A DNA stretch of 64,000 bases from Simiduia aestuariiviva (GCF_014192475.1 NZ_JACHXZ010000003.1:672882-736881), one strand, 5' to 3'; positions 44,432 through 54,086 are shown, counted from the stretch's first letter. Program-made: numbers and translations. The notes: generated from the letters alone by a model not told the origin.

Positions 44432-44911
44432 ATCAACATCAAAGATAAGATACCTTAAGTACCAATTCTCAAACATTCTTATAAAGCAAACTCCTGGTGC
44501 TGGCTCCGCAGCCTCTTGACAGGTAGAGCCATCGAAGTCTGATCTGAACATAACAGCAGAGACTATACACATTTTCTTTCCGCAAACCGACGAAACGCCG
44601 TTTTCTATTACAAACTTTTTGTTGTCACTAGATATGAGAACATTTGCATTTTTGGGTAGGAATTTTATGTACTCTTCTTTATCTTGAATATCTACACTTT
44701 TCCCATTTTGACTCCTAGACCTAAATCTCGGCGGCACGATATTCCATATATAATCAAACCTATCATCCTGCTGCAGCTTAATATCTAGCGATTTCAGCTG
44801 ATCAAAATTTTCGATAATCCAATCCTTGAACTCAATTTGTTCTGGATATTCATTAGCATTGACTGCTGCAGAAAATATCAGGGCTATAGATATCTGTAAT
44901 AGTTTCTTCAT
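44426..44911 (-). CDS. Exported protein of unknown function, first cassette gene
   Basis: A 161-residue protein with a signal peptide (LLQISIALIFSAAVNA). The mature part has four cysteines placed late (VSSVCGKKMC, STCQEAAEPAPGVC), suggesting two disulfides in the periplasm. No family recognised. It is the cassette next to attI and so the most recently gained and best expressed. Its ATG lies only 3 bp past the core site, so its ribosome site (TAAGG) must come from attI. Confidence 0.7.
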   Translation of the reverse strand: MKKLLQISIALIFSAAVNANEYPEQIEFKDWIIENFDQLKSLDIKLQQDDRFDYIWNIVPPRFRSRSQNGKSVDIQDKEEYIKFLPKNANVLISSDNKKFVIENGVSSVCGKKMCIVSAVMFRSDFDGSTCQEAAEPAPGVCFIRMFENWYLRYLIFDVDA

Positions 44912-44914
44912 TTT

Positions 44915-44980
44915 GCATAACAGCCTTATTCAATGCCTCGGAGGCGTAATATATTACGCCTCCGAGGCACATATCCAGAG
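44915..44980 (-). other. attI site of the integron
   Basis: The core GTTATGC (minus strand, 44915-44921) joins the first cassette. No attC-type arms lie on the intI side; instead there is a palindrome. This is the expected place for attI, between the array and the divergent intI. Its outer limit is not defined by sequence alone. Confidence 0.75.
44934..44969. repeat. 36-bp perfect palindrome beside attI
   Basis: The arm TGCCTCGGAGGCGTAATA is followed directly by its exact complement. It lies 13 bp from the attI core, within the expected attI or cassette-promoter region. It could form a cruciform, serve as an IntI or regulator site, or end transcription between intI and the array. Confidence 0.85.
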
Positions 44981-45079
44981 CTGGACTTTCGTACCAGTCC
45001 AAACTCCCGTTACTTTTCAGTAACTTACCATATTTGATTTCCGTGGGCGTAAAATAATACGCCTCCGAGGCACATATCC
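44955..45079. repeat. 22-bp direct repeat pair in the attI-intI region
   Basis: TACGCCTCCGAGGCACATAT plus CC occurs at 44955-44976 and again at 45058-45079, 103 bp apart. The first copy contains the right arm of the palindrome. Class 1 attI carries direct repeats bound by IntI1; these may have the same role. Two smaller hairpins (GTTAC...GTAAC and GGAC...GTCC) lie between. Confidence 0.85.
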
Positions 45080-45081
45080 CA

Positions 45082-45109
45082 TTGACCTATTCCCCACCGC
45101 CCCTACACT
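45082..45109 (+). promoter_or_regulatory. Probable intI promoter
   Basis: TTGACC (45082-45087) and TACACT (45104-45109) are separated by 16 bp and point toward intI. The LexA box starts inside the -10, which explains repression. Confidence 0.55.
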
Positions 45110-45123
45110 GTATAAAAACACAG
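45108..45123 (+). promoter_or_regulatory. LexA box of intI
   Basis: CTGTATAAAAACACAG fits CTGT-N8-ACAG exactly, 8 bp before the GTG start and overlapping the -10. LexA control of intI is established for class 1 and Vibrio integrons. Confidence 0.88.
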
Positions 45124-45131
45124 CGAAATGG

Positions 45132-46106
45132 GTGTCAAGGATGAAATCATTATTTATGAAGGAAGTGCGGGACGCCATCCGAACTAAACACTACAGCATC
45201 AAAACAGAGCATACCTACCTTTATTGGGTGGGCAGTTATCTTCGCTTTAATCAGTACCAATCACGCAGTGAGATTGGCGGCGCCGATGAGATTCGAAGCT
45301 ACTTGAATCATTTGGCACTGGACAACAATGTCAGTCCGAACACGCAAAAGACCGCGCTCAACGCCATCGTGTTTATGTACAGGGCGGTATTGAATATTGA
45401 ACCGGGCGACTTTTCTGATTTTCACAAAGCCAAAGGACCCCAAAAACTCCCCACCGTACTGACCCACGACGAGGTACATAGACTGTTTACCCAGATGCGT
45501 GGGCCGACTCGGCTATGTGCGGGGCTGATGTACGGCTCGGGCCTGCGGGTAATGGAAACCGTGCGCCTGCGCGTGCAGGATTTGGATTTTGATCGTTTAT
45601 GCGTTTATGTGCGCGACGGAAAAGGTCGTAAATCTCGGATTACCACGCTATCGCCGCATTTGGTGACCGCACTCAAAGCACAGATAACGTTGGTGAGCGG
45701 ACTCTTTCGTCGCGATTGTTCCGAACCGCTTTGGGACGGTGTGTATTTGCCATATGCACTGCACAAAAAATACCCGCGCGCGCCTTTTGAATTGGGCTGG
45801 CAATATTTATTTCCAGCCGATAATTGGAGTATTGATCCGCGCTCCAACAAGCAACGACGCCACCACGTGGTGGAATCTGTGGCTCAACGTGCGGTTAAAA
45901 GAGCCGTCCGCGCTGCGGACATACACAAGCCCGCAACCTGCCACAGTTTACGCCACTCCTTCGCCACGCACTTGCTCCAAGCTGGCGCAGATATTCGCAC
46001 AGTACAAGTTCAATTGGGGCATGCAGATGTTAAAACCACCGAAATCTATACCCACGTATTGAACCGCGGCGGCCAGGCGGTCGTGAGCCCGCTGAAAGAT
46101 TTTTAA
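45132..46106 (+). CDS. intI: Integron integrase (tyrosine recombinase)
   Basis: IntI moves cassettes by recombining folded single-stranded attC with attI. The 324 residues (from GTG 45132; ATG at 45141 also possible) show the catalytic set Arg139 (GSGLRVME), His271 and Arg274 ([10 protein letters not shown]), His297 (LGHADV) and Tyr306 (IYTHVL). The extra IntI-specific patch is present between boxes: [17 protein letters not shown] followed by KQRRHHV, which separates IntI from XerCD. It is divergent from the cassettes, as is usual. Confidence 0.96.
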   Translation: MSRMKSLFMKEVRDAIRTKHYSIKTEHTYLYWVGSYLRFNQYQSRSEIGGADEIRSYLNHLALDNNVSPNTQKTALNAIVFMYRAVLNIEPGDFSDFHKAKGPQKLPTVLTHDEVHRLFTQMRGPTRLCAGLMYGSGLRVMETVRLRVQDLDFDRLCVYVRDGKGRKSRITTLSPHLVTALKAQITLVSGLFRRDCSEPLWDGVYLPYALHKKYPRAPFELGWQYLFPADNWSIDPRSNKQRRHHVVESVAQRAVKRAVRAADIHKPATCHSLRHSFATHLLQAGADIRTVQVQLGHADVKTTEIYTHVLNRGGQAVVSPLKDF

Positions 46107-46164
46107 CAGGAAAGCTCACGGATACTTTTTATGTTTTTTTGACTCAGTCGCTTGGCCGCGCCCT

Positions 46165-47301
46165 TTAATCTGCGCCACTCGCGCTTGTCAGCACTGCAAT
46201 TTCTTCATCAGAAAAACCCCAGCCACTCAACACGGTGGCCGTATCGGCACCTTCAGCACGGGGGGCTGCGGGCTTTTTGCAACGGCTGCGGCTGAATTTT
46301 GGCGCGGGTGCTGGTTGAATTTTGCCGTTTATTTCGATAAAGGTTTCGCGTGCGATGTTGTGTGGGTGCTTGGGCGCTTCGGTGTAATCCAATACGGGCG
46401 CAAAGCAGGCGTCTGTGCCCTCTAATATTGCGCACCATTCATCGCGGGTTTTTGTTTTAAAGATGGAAGCAAATTTTTGCTTTAATACCGGCCAGTGTGC
46501 CGGATCATTTTGCGGTGGCAACTCCGCTGAAGCTAAGCCCAGCAATGTCAACAGCGCTTGATAGAAATCCGGCTCGATGGCGCCAATGGCAATGCTTTTT
46601 TCATCGGCGGTCACATAGGTGTCGTAAAAATGGGCCGCGCCGTCTAGAAAATTCGATTGGCGTTTAGGCTGCCAAACGCCCAAATTACTCAACGTGTAAA
46701 ACAAACTCATTAAGCTCGCGCTACCCTCGGTAATGGCGGCGTCCACCACTTGGCCCTGGCCCGATTTGCTGGCCTCAAGCAGCGCAGCCAGCATGCCCAC
46801 CACTAGAAATAAACTGCCACCGGCGTAGTCACCTAAAAGATTGAGCGGTACTGTGGGTTTGTCTGTGCCACCAATGCCCGCCAGGGCGCCCGACAGGGCA
46901 ATGTAGTTGATATCGTGGCCAACGGTGTTGGCAAGCGGCCCCGTCTGCCCCCAACCTGTCATGCGGCCATACACCAATTTAGGGTTTTGCTGCAGACACA
47001 CTTCTGGCCCAAAGCCCAGTCGCTCGGCCACCCCAGGGCGAAAACCTTCGAACAAGGCATCGGCATTGCTCACCAGTTTTAACAGGGCCGCCTTCCCGGC
47101 GTCCGTTTTAAGATTGAGTGCAATGGATTTTTTACCGCGCGCATTTACATCCATTGCCGATGGCAACACGATGCCACTTGGCGCTGTGCTGCGTTCTACC
47201 ACAATCACTTCCGCCCCCATGTCCGCCAATAACATGCCGGCATAGGGGCCGGGGCCAATGCCTTTCATCTCAATGATTTTAAATCCCGCCAATGGCCCCA
47301 T
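46165..47301 (-). CDS. Class III CoA protein, alpha-methylacyl-CoA racemase type
   Basis: A 378-residue CaiB/BaiF-fold protein. GFKIIEMKGIGPGPYAGMLL at the start, FEGFRPGVAERLGFGPEVCL and VYGRMTGWGQTGPLANTVGHDINY are typical of AMACR, which flips the 2-methyl centre of branched acyl-CoA esters. The HD pair (GHDINY) fits the racemase active site. It is divergent from an acyl-CoA dehydrogenase that starts a catabolic block. A C-terminal extension after about residue 320 is Lys/Ala/Pro-rich. Confidence 0.85.
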   Translation of the reverse strand: MGPLAGFKIIEMKGIGPGPYAGMLLADMGAEVIVVERSTAPSGIVLPSAMDVNARGKKSIALNLKTDAGKAALLKLVSNADALFEGFRPGVAERLGFGPEVCLQQNPKLVYGRMTGWGQTGPLANTVGHDINYIALSGALAGIGGTDKPTVPLNLLGDYAGGSLFLVVGMLAALLEASKSGQGQVVDAAITEGSASLMSLFYTLSNLGVWQPKRQSNFLDGAAHFYDTYVTADEKSIAIGAIEPDFYQALLTLLGLASAELPPQNDPAHWPVLKQKFASIFKTKTRDEWCAILEGTDACFAPVLDYTEAPKHPHNIARETFIEINGKIQPAPAPKFSRSRCKKPAAPRAEGADTATVLSGWGFSDEEIAVLTSASGAD

Positions 47302-47557
47302 GCCTGTTATCCCCTACTATGTCGATGGTGCGTGTGCACTGTACTTGATTCGGCGCGCCTGACTGGACCCAGCACAAATTACGGTGCGCATTCTTTGATT
47401 GGAGTGTGGCCAGCACACGACAATCGCGCAATGATGCGTGCGCCCATTGTGACCGACCATTCCGTTCCAGCTGAGCATAAATGTGACTGATGTGAGCCAT
47501 TTTGGTCAAAAAGGTGTATAACTTCCACCACACATTGAAATCGATTTAGAGGTAATC

Positions 47558-49369
47558 ATGGACACGCCGCTGCTCAACGACAGCGATCTGCACTTTCTGC
47601 TGTATGAATTTTTAGACACAGAAGCGCTGCTAGCCCGGCCGCGCTATTGTGAGCACTCGCGCGAAGTCTTTGACGCCACGCTCAACACTGCCAAGACTAT
47701 CGCGGAAAAGTATTTCGCCAATCACAACGCCAAGGGCGACGCCCACGAGCCGCAATTTGACGGCGAAAAAGTTAGCTTGATTCCCGAGACACAAGCGGCG
47801 TGGAACGCCTTTGCCGAAGCGGGCTTTCTCGCCGCCCATCACGATTTTGATGACGGCGGCCTGCAGATGCCTGAAGTCATTTTGCGCACCGCCATGGCGT
47901 ACTTTACCGCCGCCAACATCGCCACCGCGGGCTACGGATTTTTAACCATCGGCGCGGCAAACTTGATTCACACCTTCGGCTCGCCCGAACAGAAGGCCCG
48001 CTTTTTGCCCGCCATGCTCGACGGCCGCGCCAGCGGCACCATGGCACTGACGGAACCGGGGCAGGGCTCGGCACTGGCCGATATTAAAACCAGTGCCACG
48101 CCAGCAGACGACGGCAGCTATCGCATTCGCGGCAATAAAATGTACATTTCCGGCGGCGATCACTCGCTTACCGAAAATATCATTCATCTCGTGTTGGCAA
48201 AAATTGCGGGCGCCCCTGCCGGCGCCGGTGGTATCAGCCTTTTCATCGTGCCGAAGTTTCTGGTAAACGACGACGGCACGCTAGGCGCGCGCAACGATGT
48301 GGCGTTAGCAGGCTTGCTGCACAAGATGGGCTTTCGAAACACCACCTCAACCGTATTGAATTTTGGCGAGCGCGACGGCGCCATTGGCTACTTGGTTGGC
48401 GAGCCGCATCAAGGTTTGCGCTATATGTTCCAAATGATGAACGAGGCCCGCATCGGCGTGGGCGCGGGCGCCGCAATTCTCGGCTACCAGGGGTTTAACT
48501 ATTCACTCAACTACGCGCGCCAGCGACCACAGGGCCGCCTGCCTTCAAGCCGCGACGCCACGTCGCCACAGGTCAACATCATTGAACACGCCGATGTGCG
48601 GCGCCTACTGCTGTCACAAAAAGCCTACGCCGAAGGCGGGCTTGCGCTGTGCTTGTACGCCTCATCGCTGGTAGAAGACGCGCGCACTGGCGCCACAGAA
48701 ACCGCGCGCACCAACGCCTTCACTCTGCTCGATTTGATTACGCCCGTGGTCAAGAGCTGGCCATCAAAGTACGGTTTGAAAGCCAACGACAATGCCATCC
48801 AAGTATTGGGTGGCGCCGGCTACATTCGCGAGTATCCCGTCGAGCAATACTTTCGCGACAATCGATTAAATCCGATTCACGAGGGCACCGAGGGTATTCA
48901 AGGTTTGGATTTGCTGGGCCGCAAGGTGCCGCAAAAAAACATGGCGGGCTATCAATTGCTGCGCGCCGCCATCAACGCAACACTCGATGACGCACGCCCT
49001 TTCGACAGCGCGCACGCCTTGGCGCAAACGCTGGCAACGCACCTGCACGCGTTTGACCAAACCACGCAACAGCTGATGGCGCGATTGGCGCAAACACCGG
49101 ATGCAACACTGGCCAATGCCACCGTGTACTTGGACGTGTTTGGGCGCGTGCTGGTGAGCTGGCTGTGGCTAAAACAAGCCGTCATTGCCAGCCGTCAACT
49201 CGACCAACACCGCACAGACTTGCCAGATGTGGAAATAAATTTTTATCGGGGTAAATTGCAGGCGGCGCGCTACTACATTGAATGGGAACTGCCCGAAATT
49301 ATGCCGCAACTGGCGCTACTCGATGGCGCCAATAGTCGGTGCTTCGACATGCAAGACGCTTGGTTTTAA
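47558..49369 (+). CDS. Acyl-CoA dehydrogenase with C-terminal extension domain
   Basis: A 603-residue FAD enzyme, about 200 residues longer than ordinary members. Motifs: MALTEPGQGSALADIKTSA, NKMYISGGDHSLTENI and GGAGYIREYPVEQYFRDNRL, with the probable catalytic Glu at HEGTEGIQGLDL. The extra C-terminal domain (residues 470-603) belongs to the long-form members used for larger or substituted substrates. It starts the catabolic block 256 bp from the divergent racemase-type gene. Confidence 0.9.
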   Translation: MDTPLLNDSDLHFLLYEFLDTEALLARPRYCEHSREVFDATLNTAKTIAEKYFANHNAKGDAHEPQFDGEKVSLIPETQAAWNAFAEAGFLAAHHDFDDGGLQMPEVILRTAMAYFTAANIATAGYGFLTIGAANLIHTFGSPEQKARFLPAMLDGRASGTMALTEPGQGSALADIKTSATPADDGSYRIRGNKMYISGGDHSLTENIIHLVLAKIAGAPAGAGGISLFIVPKFLVNDDGTLGARNDVALAGLLHKMGFRNTTSTVLNFGERDGAIGYLVGEPHQGLRYMFQMMNEARIGVGAGAAILGYQGFNYSLNYARQRPQGRLPSSRDATSPQVNIIEHADVRRLLLSQKAYAEGGLALCLYASSLVEDARTGATETARTNAFTLLDLITPVVKSWPSKYGLKANDNAIQVLGGAGYIREYPVEQYFRDNRLNPIHEGTEGIQGLDLLGRKVPQKNMAGYQLLRAAINATLDDARPFDSAHALAQTLATHLHAFDQTTQQLMARLAQTPDATLANATVYLDVFGRVLVSWLWLKQAVIASRQLDQHRTDLPDVEINFYRGKLQAARYYIEWELPEIMPQLALLDGANSRCFDMQDAWF

Positions 49370-49392
49370 TAAAACACTTTTGGAGGCACGTC

Positions 49393-49866
49393 ATGTCACC
49401 CGAGCTACCCGTACCGCCAGTGTTGGCAGAGCTACTCGCACAGGGCCAAACCCACAGCCATTGGGTTGCGCTGGATCAAGCCAAGATCAATGCCTTTGCC
49501 GAACTCACAGGCGATCACCAGTTTATTCACGTGGACGAAACCGCCGCGCGCACCACCCCCTTCGGCGGCACCATTGCCCACGGGTTTTTAGTGCTATCGC
49601 TCATGCCGGTGCTCACCTATCCTCTCATGGGCGACTTGGTCAATCGGGCCACACTCATCAATTACGGCTGCAACAAATTGCGGTTTGTCGCGCCGGTAAA
49701 AGCCGGGAGGCGCGTGCGGCTGGCATCACAGGTGAGCAGCATCGAGGCAAAAGCCCAGGGCTGGCTGATCACCCAAGCACTAACCTTTGAAATTGAAAAC
49801 GAGCCCAAGCCAGCCATCGTGTGCGAGTGGTTGAGCTTGTGTCTGCTGCATCCCGAGCAGCAATAG
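49393..49866 (+). CDS. MaoC-family enoyl-CoA hydratase
   Basis: A 157-residue hot-dog-fold hydratase that adds water to enoyl-CoA. The hydratase-2 motif is ELTGDHQFIHVDETAA with the Asp and His catalytic pair; GTIAHGFLVLSL follows. It is 24 bp after the long acyl-CoA dehydrogenase, so the two probably act in sequence. A GGAGG ribosome site precedes ATG 49393. Confidence 0.9.
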   Translation: MSPELPVPPVLAELLAQGQTHSHWVALDQAKINAFAELTGDHQFIHVDETAARTTPFGGTIAHGFLVLSLMPVLTYPLMGDLVNRATLINYGCNKLRFVAPVKAGRRVRLASQVSSIEAKAQGWLITQALTFEIENEPKPAIVCEWLSLCLLHPEQQ

Positions 49867-49990
49867 CCAGCGACCGCAGCCACCTCCAACAGACATCAAT
49901 TAAATTGATGATCAAGCATAAGCTTTATTGATTTTGATGATAAGTGCGAACGCGTTAACATGGTGCGATGCCATATCAGCAGGATGGATC

Positions 49991-50668
49991 ATGTCTGAGC
50001 TCTACTTTGTACGCCACGGTCAGGCCTCCTATGGGCAGGCAAATTACGACCAGCTCTCCCCTCTGGGCCACACCCAGAGTCGCCTGCTGGGCGAGTACTT
50101 TCGCGCGCGCGGTATCCACTTCGATCGCATCGTCACCGGCGAAATGGCGCGACACGAACAGACACTGGCCAGCCTCTTGGCGGGCTGCGGCCAAGACCAA
50201 CCCCACGAGCGCCACGCAGGCTGGAATGAATTCGATTTTGAGCGATTGATTCGCACCTACTTGCAACAACATCCCAGCGAAGCGCCCCCGGCCGATGCGC
50301 CGCGCGCCGCATTTTATGGGTTGCTTAAACGCGGCTTGCTGGCGTGGGCCGCCGGCGAACTCAGCGAAGCGGCACTGCCCGAACGCTGGAGCGAGTTTGA
50401 GCAGCGCGTAGCCAAGGCATTGCACACACTGCAACAAGCGCCCGGCAAAGAGCGCGTGTTGGTGGTTAGCTCGGGCGGTGCCATTGCCATGGCGGTGCGA
50501 CACATCCTTGCCGCGCCTGCCACCACCATGGTGTCACTCAATTTACAGTCGGCCAATACCGGCCTTAGCCGTTGCTTTTTCAATGCCGACAGCATGCAAC
50601 TGCACAGTTTTAATAACCTGCCCCATTTAGATACGCCCGCGCACGCGGACAACATCACTTTTTCTTAG
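49991..50668 (+). CDS. Histidine phosphatase family protein
   Basis: A 225-residue phosphatase of the phosphoglycerate-mutase fold. The active-site motif [10 protein letters not shown] holds the nucleophilic His, and [14 protein letters not shown] (late Arg-His region) supplies the second His. I chose ATG 49991; the longer reading adds 21 residues of poor quality. In this operon it might remove phosphate from an intermediate of the kinase/dehydrogenase pathway, which is speculative. Confidence 0.85.
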   Translation: MSELYFVRHGQASYGQANYDQLSPLGHTQSRLLGEYFRARGIHFDRIVTGEMARHEQTLASLLAGCGQDQPHERHAGWNEFDFERLIRTYLQQHPSEAPPADAPRAAFYGLLKRGLLAWAAGELSEAALPERWSEFEQRVAKALHTLQQAPGKERVLVVSSGGAIAMAVRHILAAPATTMVSLNLQSANTGLSRCFFNADSMQLHSFNNLPHLDTPAHADNITFS

Positions 50669-50678
50669 CGAGCCCCCT

Positions 50679-51890
50679 ATGGACTTCGAATATTCAGCCA
50701 ACGTTCTCGACCTGCTCACGCGCTTGCGCGCCTTTATGGATGAGCACATCTACCCCAACGAAGCGCTGCTAGAAGCGCAAGTGGCCGAAGACCCATGGCA
50801 AACGCCGCCGCTGATGCAAACACTAAAAGCGAAGGCGCGCGCGGCCGGCCTGTGGAATCTGTTTTTACCGGTAAGCTACGGCGACTACAGCCCGGGCCTG
50901 ACCAATTTGGAATACGCTCCACTGGCCGAAGAGATGGGCAAAGTGATCTGGGCGCCCGAGGTTTTCAACTGTGGCGCACCCGATACGGGCAACATGGAAG
51001 TGCTGGCGAAATACGGCAGTGAGGCACAAAAAAAGCAATGGCTTGAGCCCTTGCTGGCGGGCGAGATTCGCTCAGCCTTTGCCATGACAGAGCCCGAGGT
51101 AGCCTCCAGCGATGCCACCAACATCGCCACCAGTATTACTGCCGATGGCGATGACTATGTCATCAATGGCCGCAAATTTTACATTTCTGGCGCCTGCCGC
51201 AAGCAGTGCAAGATCATGATTGTGATGGGCAAGACCGACCCAGAAAATCCCAGCCGCCATTTGCAGCAATCACAAATTTTAGTGCCCATGGACACGGCCG
51301 GCGTTACCGTTGTGCGCCCCATGAAAGTATTTGGATACACCGATGCACCCGAGGGCCACGCAGAAGTGCTGTTCGAAAATGTGCGGGTACCCAAAGAGAA
51401 TTTAATTTTAGGTGAGGGGCGCGGTTTTGAAATTGCACAGGGGCGCCTCGGCCCAGGACGCATTCACCACTGCATGCGCTCAGTGGGCGCCGCCCAGCGC
51501 GCCTTGGAGATGATGTGTCAGCGCGCTAACGAGCGCACGGTATTTGGTCAGCCCATGATTAAACAGCAGAGCGTCCGCGAAGACATTGCTCGCTCTGCCT
51601 GCGAAATTGAACAGGCGCGCCTGCTGACACTAAAGGCAGCGGCAAAAATGGATCAGGCGGGCAACAAAGAAGCGCAAGAACTCATTGCCATGATTAAAAT
51701 TGTTGCACCCAACATGGCCTTGGCGGTAATTGATCGCGCCATTCAGATTCACGGCGCGCTCGGGGTCAGCCAAGACACCTTCCTAGCACACATGTTTGCC
51801 GCTCAACGCACCCTGCGTTTGGCCGATGGACCCGATCAAGTGCATATGATGCAATTGGGGCGCAACTTGGCCAAGCGCCACGCGCGTTGA
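50679..51890 (+). CDS. Acyl-CoA dehydrogenase, ACAD10/11-like
   Basis: A 403-residue FAD enzyme. The block [20 protein letters not shown], then [25 protein letters not shown] and [21 protein letters not shown] are characteristic of the ACAD10/ACAD11 dehydrogenase domain. The catalytic-loop region is [14 protein letters not shown]. In ACAD10/11 the domain works with a kinase domain on hydroxyacyl-CoA; here the kinase is the next gene. Confidence 0.9.
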   Translation: MDFEYSANVLDLLTRLRAFMDEHIYPNEALLEAQVAEDPWQTPPLMQTLKAKARAAGLWNLFLPVSYGDYSPGLTNLEYAPLAEEMGKVIWAPEVFNCGAPDTGNMEVLAKYGSEAQKKQWLEPLLAGEIRSAFAMTEPEVASSDATNIATSITADGDDYVINGRKFYISGACRKQCKIMIVMGKTDPENPSRHLQQSQILVPMDTAGVTVVRPMKVFGYTDAPEGHAEVLFENVRVPKENLILGEGRGFEIAQGRLGPGRIHHCMRSVGAAQRALEMMCQRANERTVFGQPMIKQQSVREDIARSACEIEQARLLTLKAAAKMDQAGNKEAQELIAMIKIVAPNMALAVIDRAIQIHGALGVSQDTFLAHMFAAQRTLRLADGPDQVHMMQLGRNLAKRHAR

Positions 51891-51917
51891 TCGACGGCCA
51901 AACACAAGGAAAACGTT

Positions 51918-52967
51918 ATGCATCAGCCAGCAATTGATCCCATCGCGCAGTTGAATCTCCCGGAATTGACCGCGCACCTCAGCGCGCACATCTCTGGTTT
52001 TGAAGGGCCGGTTGCTGCTGAAAAATTTAGCGGCGGCCAGTCCAACCCCACATTCAAACTCACCACCCCTAAGGGCATCTACGTATTGCGGCGTCAACCA
52101 CCGGGCAAGTTATTAAAATCAGCCCACGCTGTGGATCGCGAATACCGCGTGCTCGCAGCGCTGGCGCAAACAGATGTACCCGTGGCTAAGGTGTACCACC
52201 TGTGCGAAGACCCAAATGTCATCGGTTCCTTGTTTTATGTCATGGAATTTTGCGAGGGCAATGTGTACTGGGGTGCGGCCCTGCCCGAGGCGCGCGACAA
52301 CACCGAGCGCGCGGCCATGTACGATGAAATGAACCGCGTGTTAGCGGCTCTGCACAGTGTGGATGTCACCGCCGTTGGCCTGAGTGATTACGGCAAACCC
52401 GGCAATTATTTTGCGCGCCAACTCGAGCGCTGGAGCACCCAGTACGCTGCCTCTGAATTGACACCCATTGCGCTCATGCACGAATTGATCGACACATTGC
52501 CGACAGCCATGCCGAGCGATGATGGGCGCGTGGCTCTTGTGCACGGCGATTTCAGGCTCGACAACCTCATGTTTAGCCAAGATCACCAGCGCATCACCGC
52601 CGTGCTGGATTGGGAGCTCTCAACACTCGGCCACCCATTGGCAGATTTGGCTTACCAATGCATGCAACTGCGCCTACCCTACAGCGCCGACCGCACCAGT
52701 ATGTCGGGGCTGTTGGGCGTAGACGCCAAGTCGCTGGGCATTCCCAGCGAGCAAGCCTACGTGGCCCGCTATTGCGAACGCATGGGTTTAGACGGCATCA
52801 CGCACTGGAATTTCTATTTAGCCTTTAGTTTTTTCCGACTCGCCGCCATTGCGCAGGGCGTGGCAAAGCGCGCCAGCCAAGGCAATGCCAGTAATAAAAA
52901 GGCCGCAGCCGTGGGTGCCATGGTGGAGCCGCTCGCGCAATTCGCCATGCAAAGTTTGCAAGAGTAG
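51918..52967 (+). CDS. APH-fold phosphotransferase, ACAD10/11 kinase-domain-like
   Basis: A 349-residue kinase of the aminoglycoside-phosphotransferase fold. The catalytic loop is LVHGDFRLDNLMF and the metal motif VLDWELSTLGHPLADLAY. The N-terminal GGQSNPTFKLTTP loop is the nucleotide loop. This subfamily corresponds to the N-terminal domain of ACAD10/11 and to LvaA, which phosphorylates 4-hydroxyacyl-CoA in levulinate breakdown. It follows the matching dehydrogenase by 27 bp. Confidence 0.88.
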   Translation: MHQPAIDPIAQLNLPELTAHLSAHISGFEGPVAAEKFSGGQSNPTFKLTTPKGIYVLRRQPPGKLLKSAHAVDREYRVLAALAQTDVPVAKVYHLCEDPNVIGSLFYVMEFCEGNVYWGAALPEARDNTERAAMYDEMNRVLAALHSVDVTAVGLSDYGKPGNYFARQLERWSTQYAASELTPIALMHELIDTLPTAMPSDDGRVALVHGDFRLDNLMFSQDHQRITAVLDWELSTLGHPLADLAYQCMQLRLPYSADRTSMSGLLGVDAKSLGIPSEQAYVARYCERMGLDGITHWNFYLAFSFFRLAAIAQGVAKRASQGNASNKKAAAVGAMVEPLAQFAMQSLQE

Positions 52968-53082
52968 CGCGCTATCGACCTGGCGACGGATTCGCTCGTC
53001 GTTTCACACATTGATGTAACCAGCGTTCAACGCACGCTCCACAAATAAGACGCCATAAACAGTAGCGATAAACAGGACAGCC

Positions 53083-54057
53083 ATGAAAGCCATACAATGC
53101 AATGCCTTCGGGCCACTAGAAGATTTGGTGTTGGCCGATCTACCCGATCCGACGGCCGGCCCCGGACAAGTGGTCATCGCAGTGAAAGCTGCCGGCGTTA
53201 ACTTCCCCGACGGGTTATTGGTACAAGGCCTATACCAACTTCAGCCACCCACGCCCTTCGTACCCGGCACAGAAGCGGCCGGTATTGTGGTGGAGGTTGG
53301 TGAGGGCGTCCGCCATTTGTCGGAAGGCCAGCGCGTTTTCTGCTGCAACCTCCTCAATTGTTACGCCGAAAAATTGGTGGTTGATGCGCGCCAAGTCTTG
53401 CCGCTGCCCGATACCATTCCCTTTGAAGAAGCCGCGGGTTTAATCACCGCTCACGCCACCGCACACCATGCATTGAAACAGCGCGCCAACTTGCAGGCGG
53501 GCGAAACGCTATTGGTAACCGGTGCCGCCGGCGGCACTGGCTTGGCTGCGGTGCAGATTGGCAAGGCCATGGGCGCGCGCGTGATCGCCGTTTGCTCCAC
53601 CGCAGAGAAGCTGGCCATCGCGCAGGCCAATGGTGCGGATGTGCTCATCAACTACAGTGAGAAAAATCTCAAGGATGAGTTAAAAACCCTCACGGAAGGC
53701 AAAGGTGTCGATGTTGTCTACGAATGTGTAGGGGGCGACACCTTTAATGCCTGCGCCCGCAACATGGCGTGGAACGGTCGATTGCTGGTGGTGGGATTTG
53801 CGAGTGGAAAAATTCCAGAACTGGCGGTCAACCTCGCTCTGGTGAAGGGCTTTAGCTTGGTGGGCGTATTCTGGGGCACCTTTACCCAAAAGCAGCCCAG
53901 CGATTTTGCCGACAACATGCAAGAGCTTTTGCAATGGTACTTGGCCGGAAAAGTGAAAGTTCACGTGGATCAATTGTTTCCCCTAGCCGATGCACAGCAG
54001 GCACTGCGCAAAGTCTTAAACCGGCAAGCCATCGGCAAAGTCATTTTAAAACCCTAA
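53083..54057 (+). CDS. NADPH:quinone oxidoreductase-type MDR enzyme
   Basis: A 324-residue zinc-free medium-chain dehydrogenase/reductase. The N-terminal part has GVNFPDGLLVQGLYQLQPP typical of quinone oxidoreductases; the Rossmann motif is VTGAAGGTGLAAVQIGKAMG. No zinc-binding cysteine cluster is present. In this operon it may reduce enoyl- or quinone-type intermediates. Confidence 0.88.
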   Translation: MKAIQCNAFGPLEDLVLADLPDPTAGPGQVVIAVKAAGVNFPDGLLVQGLYQLQPPTPFVPGTEAAGIVVEVGEGVRHLSEGQRVFCCNLLNCYAEKLVVDARQVLPLPDTIPFEEAAGLITAHATAHHALKQRANLQAGETLLVTGAAGGTGLAAVQIGKAMGARVIAVCSTAEKLAIAQANGADVLINYSEKNLKDELKTLTEGKGVDVVYECVGGDTFNACARNMAWNGRLLVVGFASGKIPELAVNLALVKGFSLVGVFWGTFTQKQPSDFADNMQELLQWYLAGKVKVHVDQLFPLADAQQALRKVLNRQAIGKVILKP

Positions 54058-54086
54058 TATCTGTGCACTAGTGAGAGAAAATTTTC

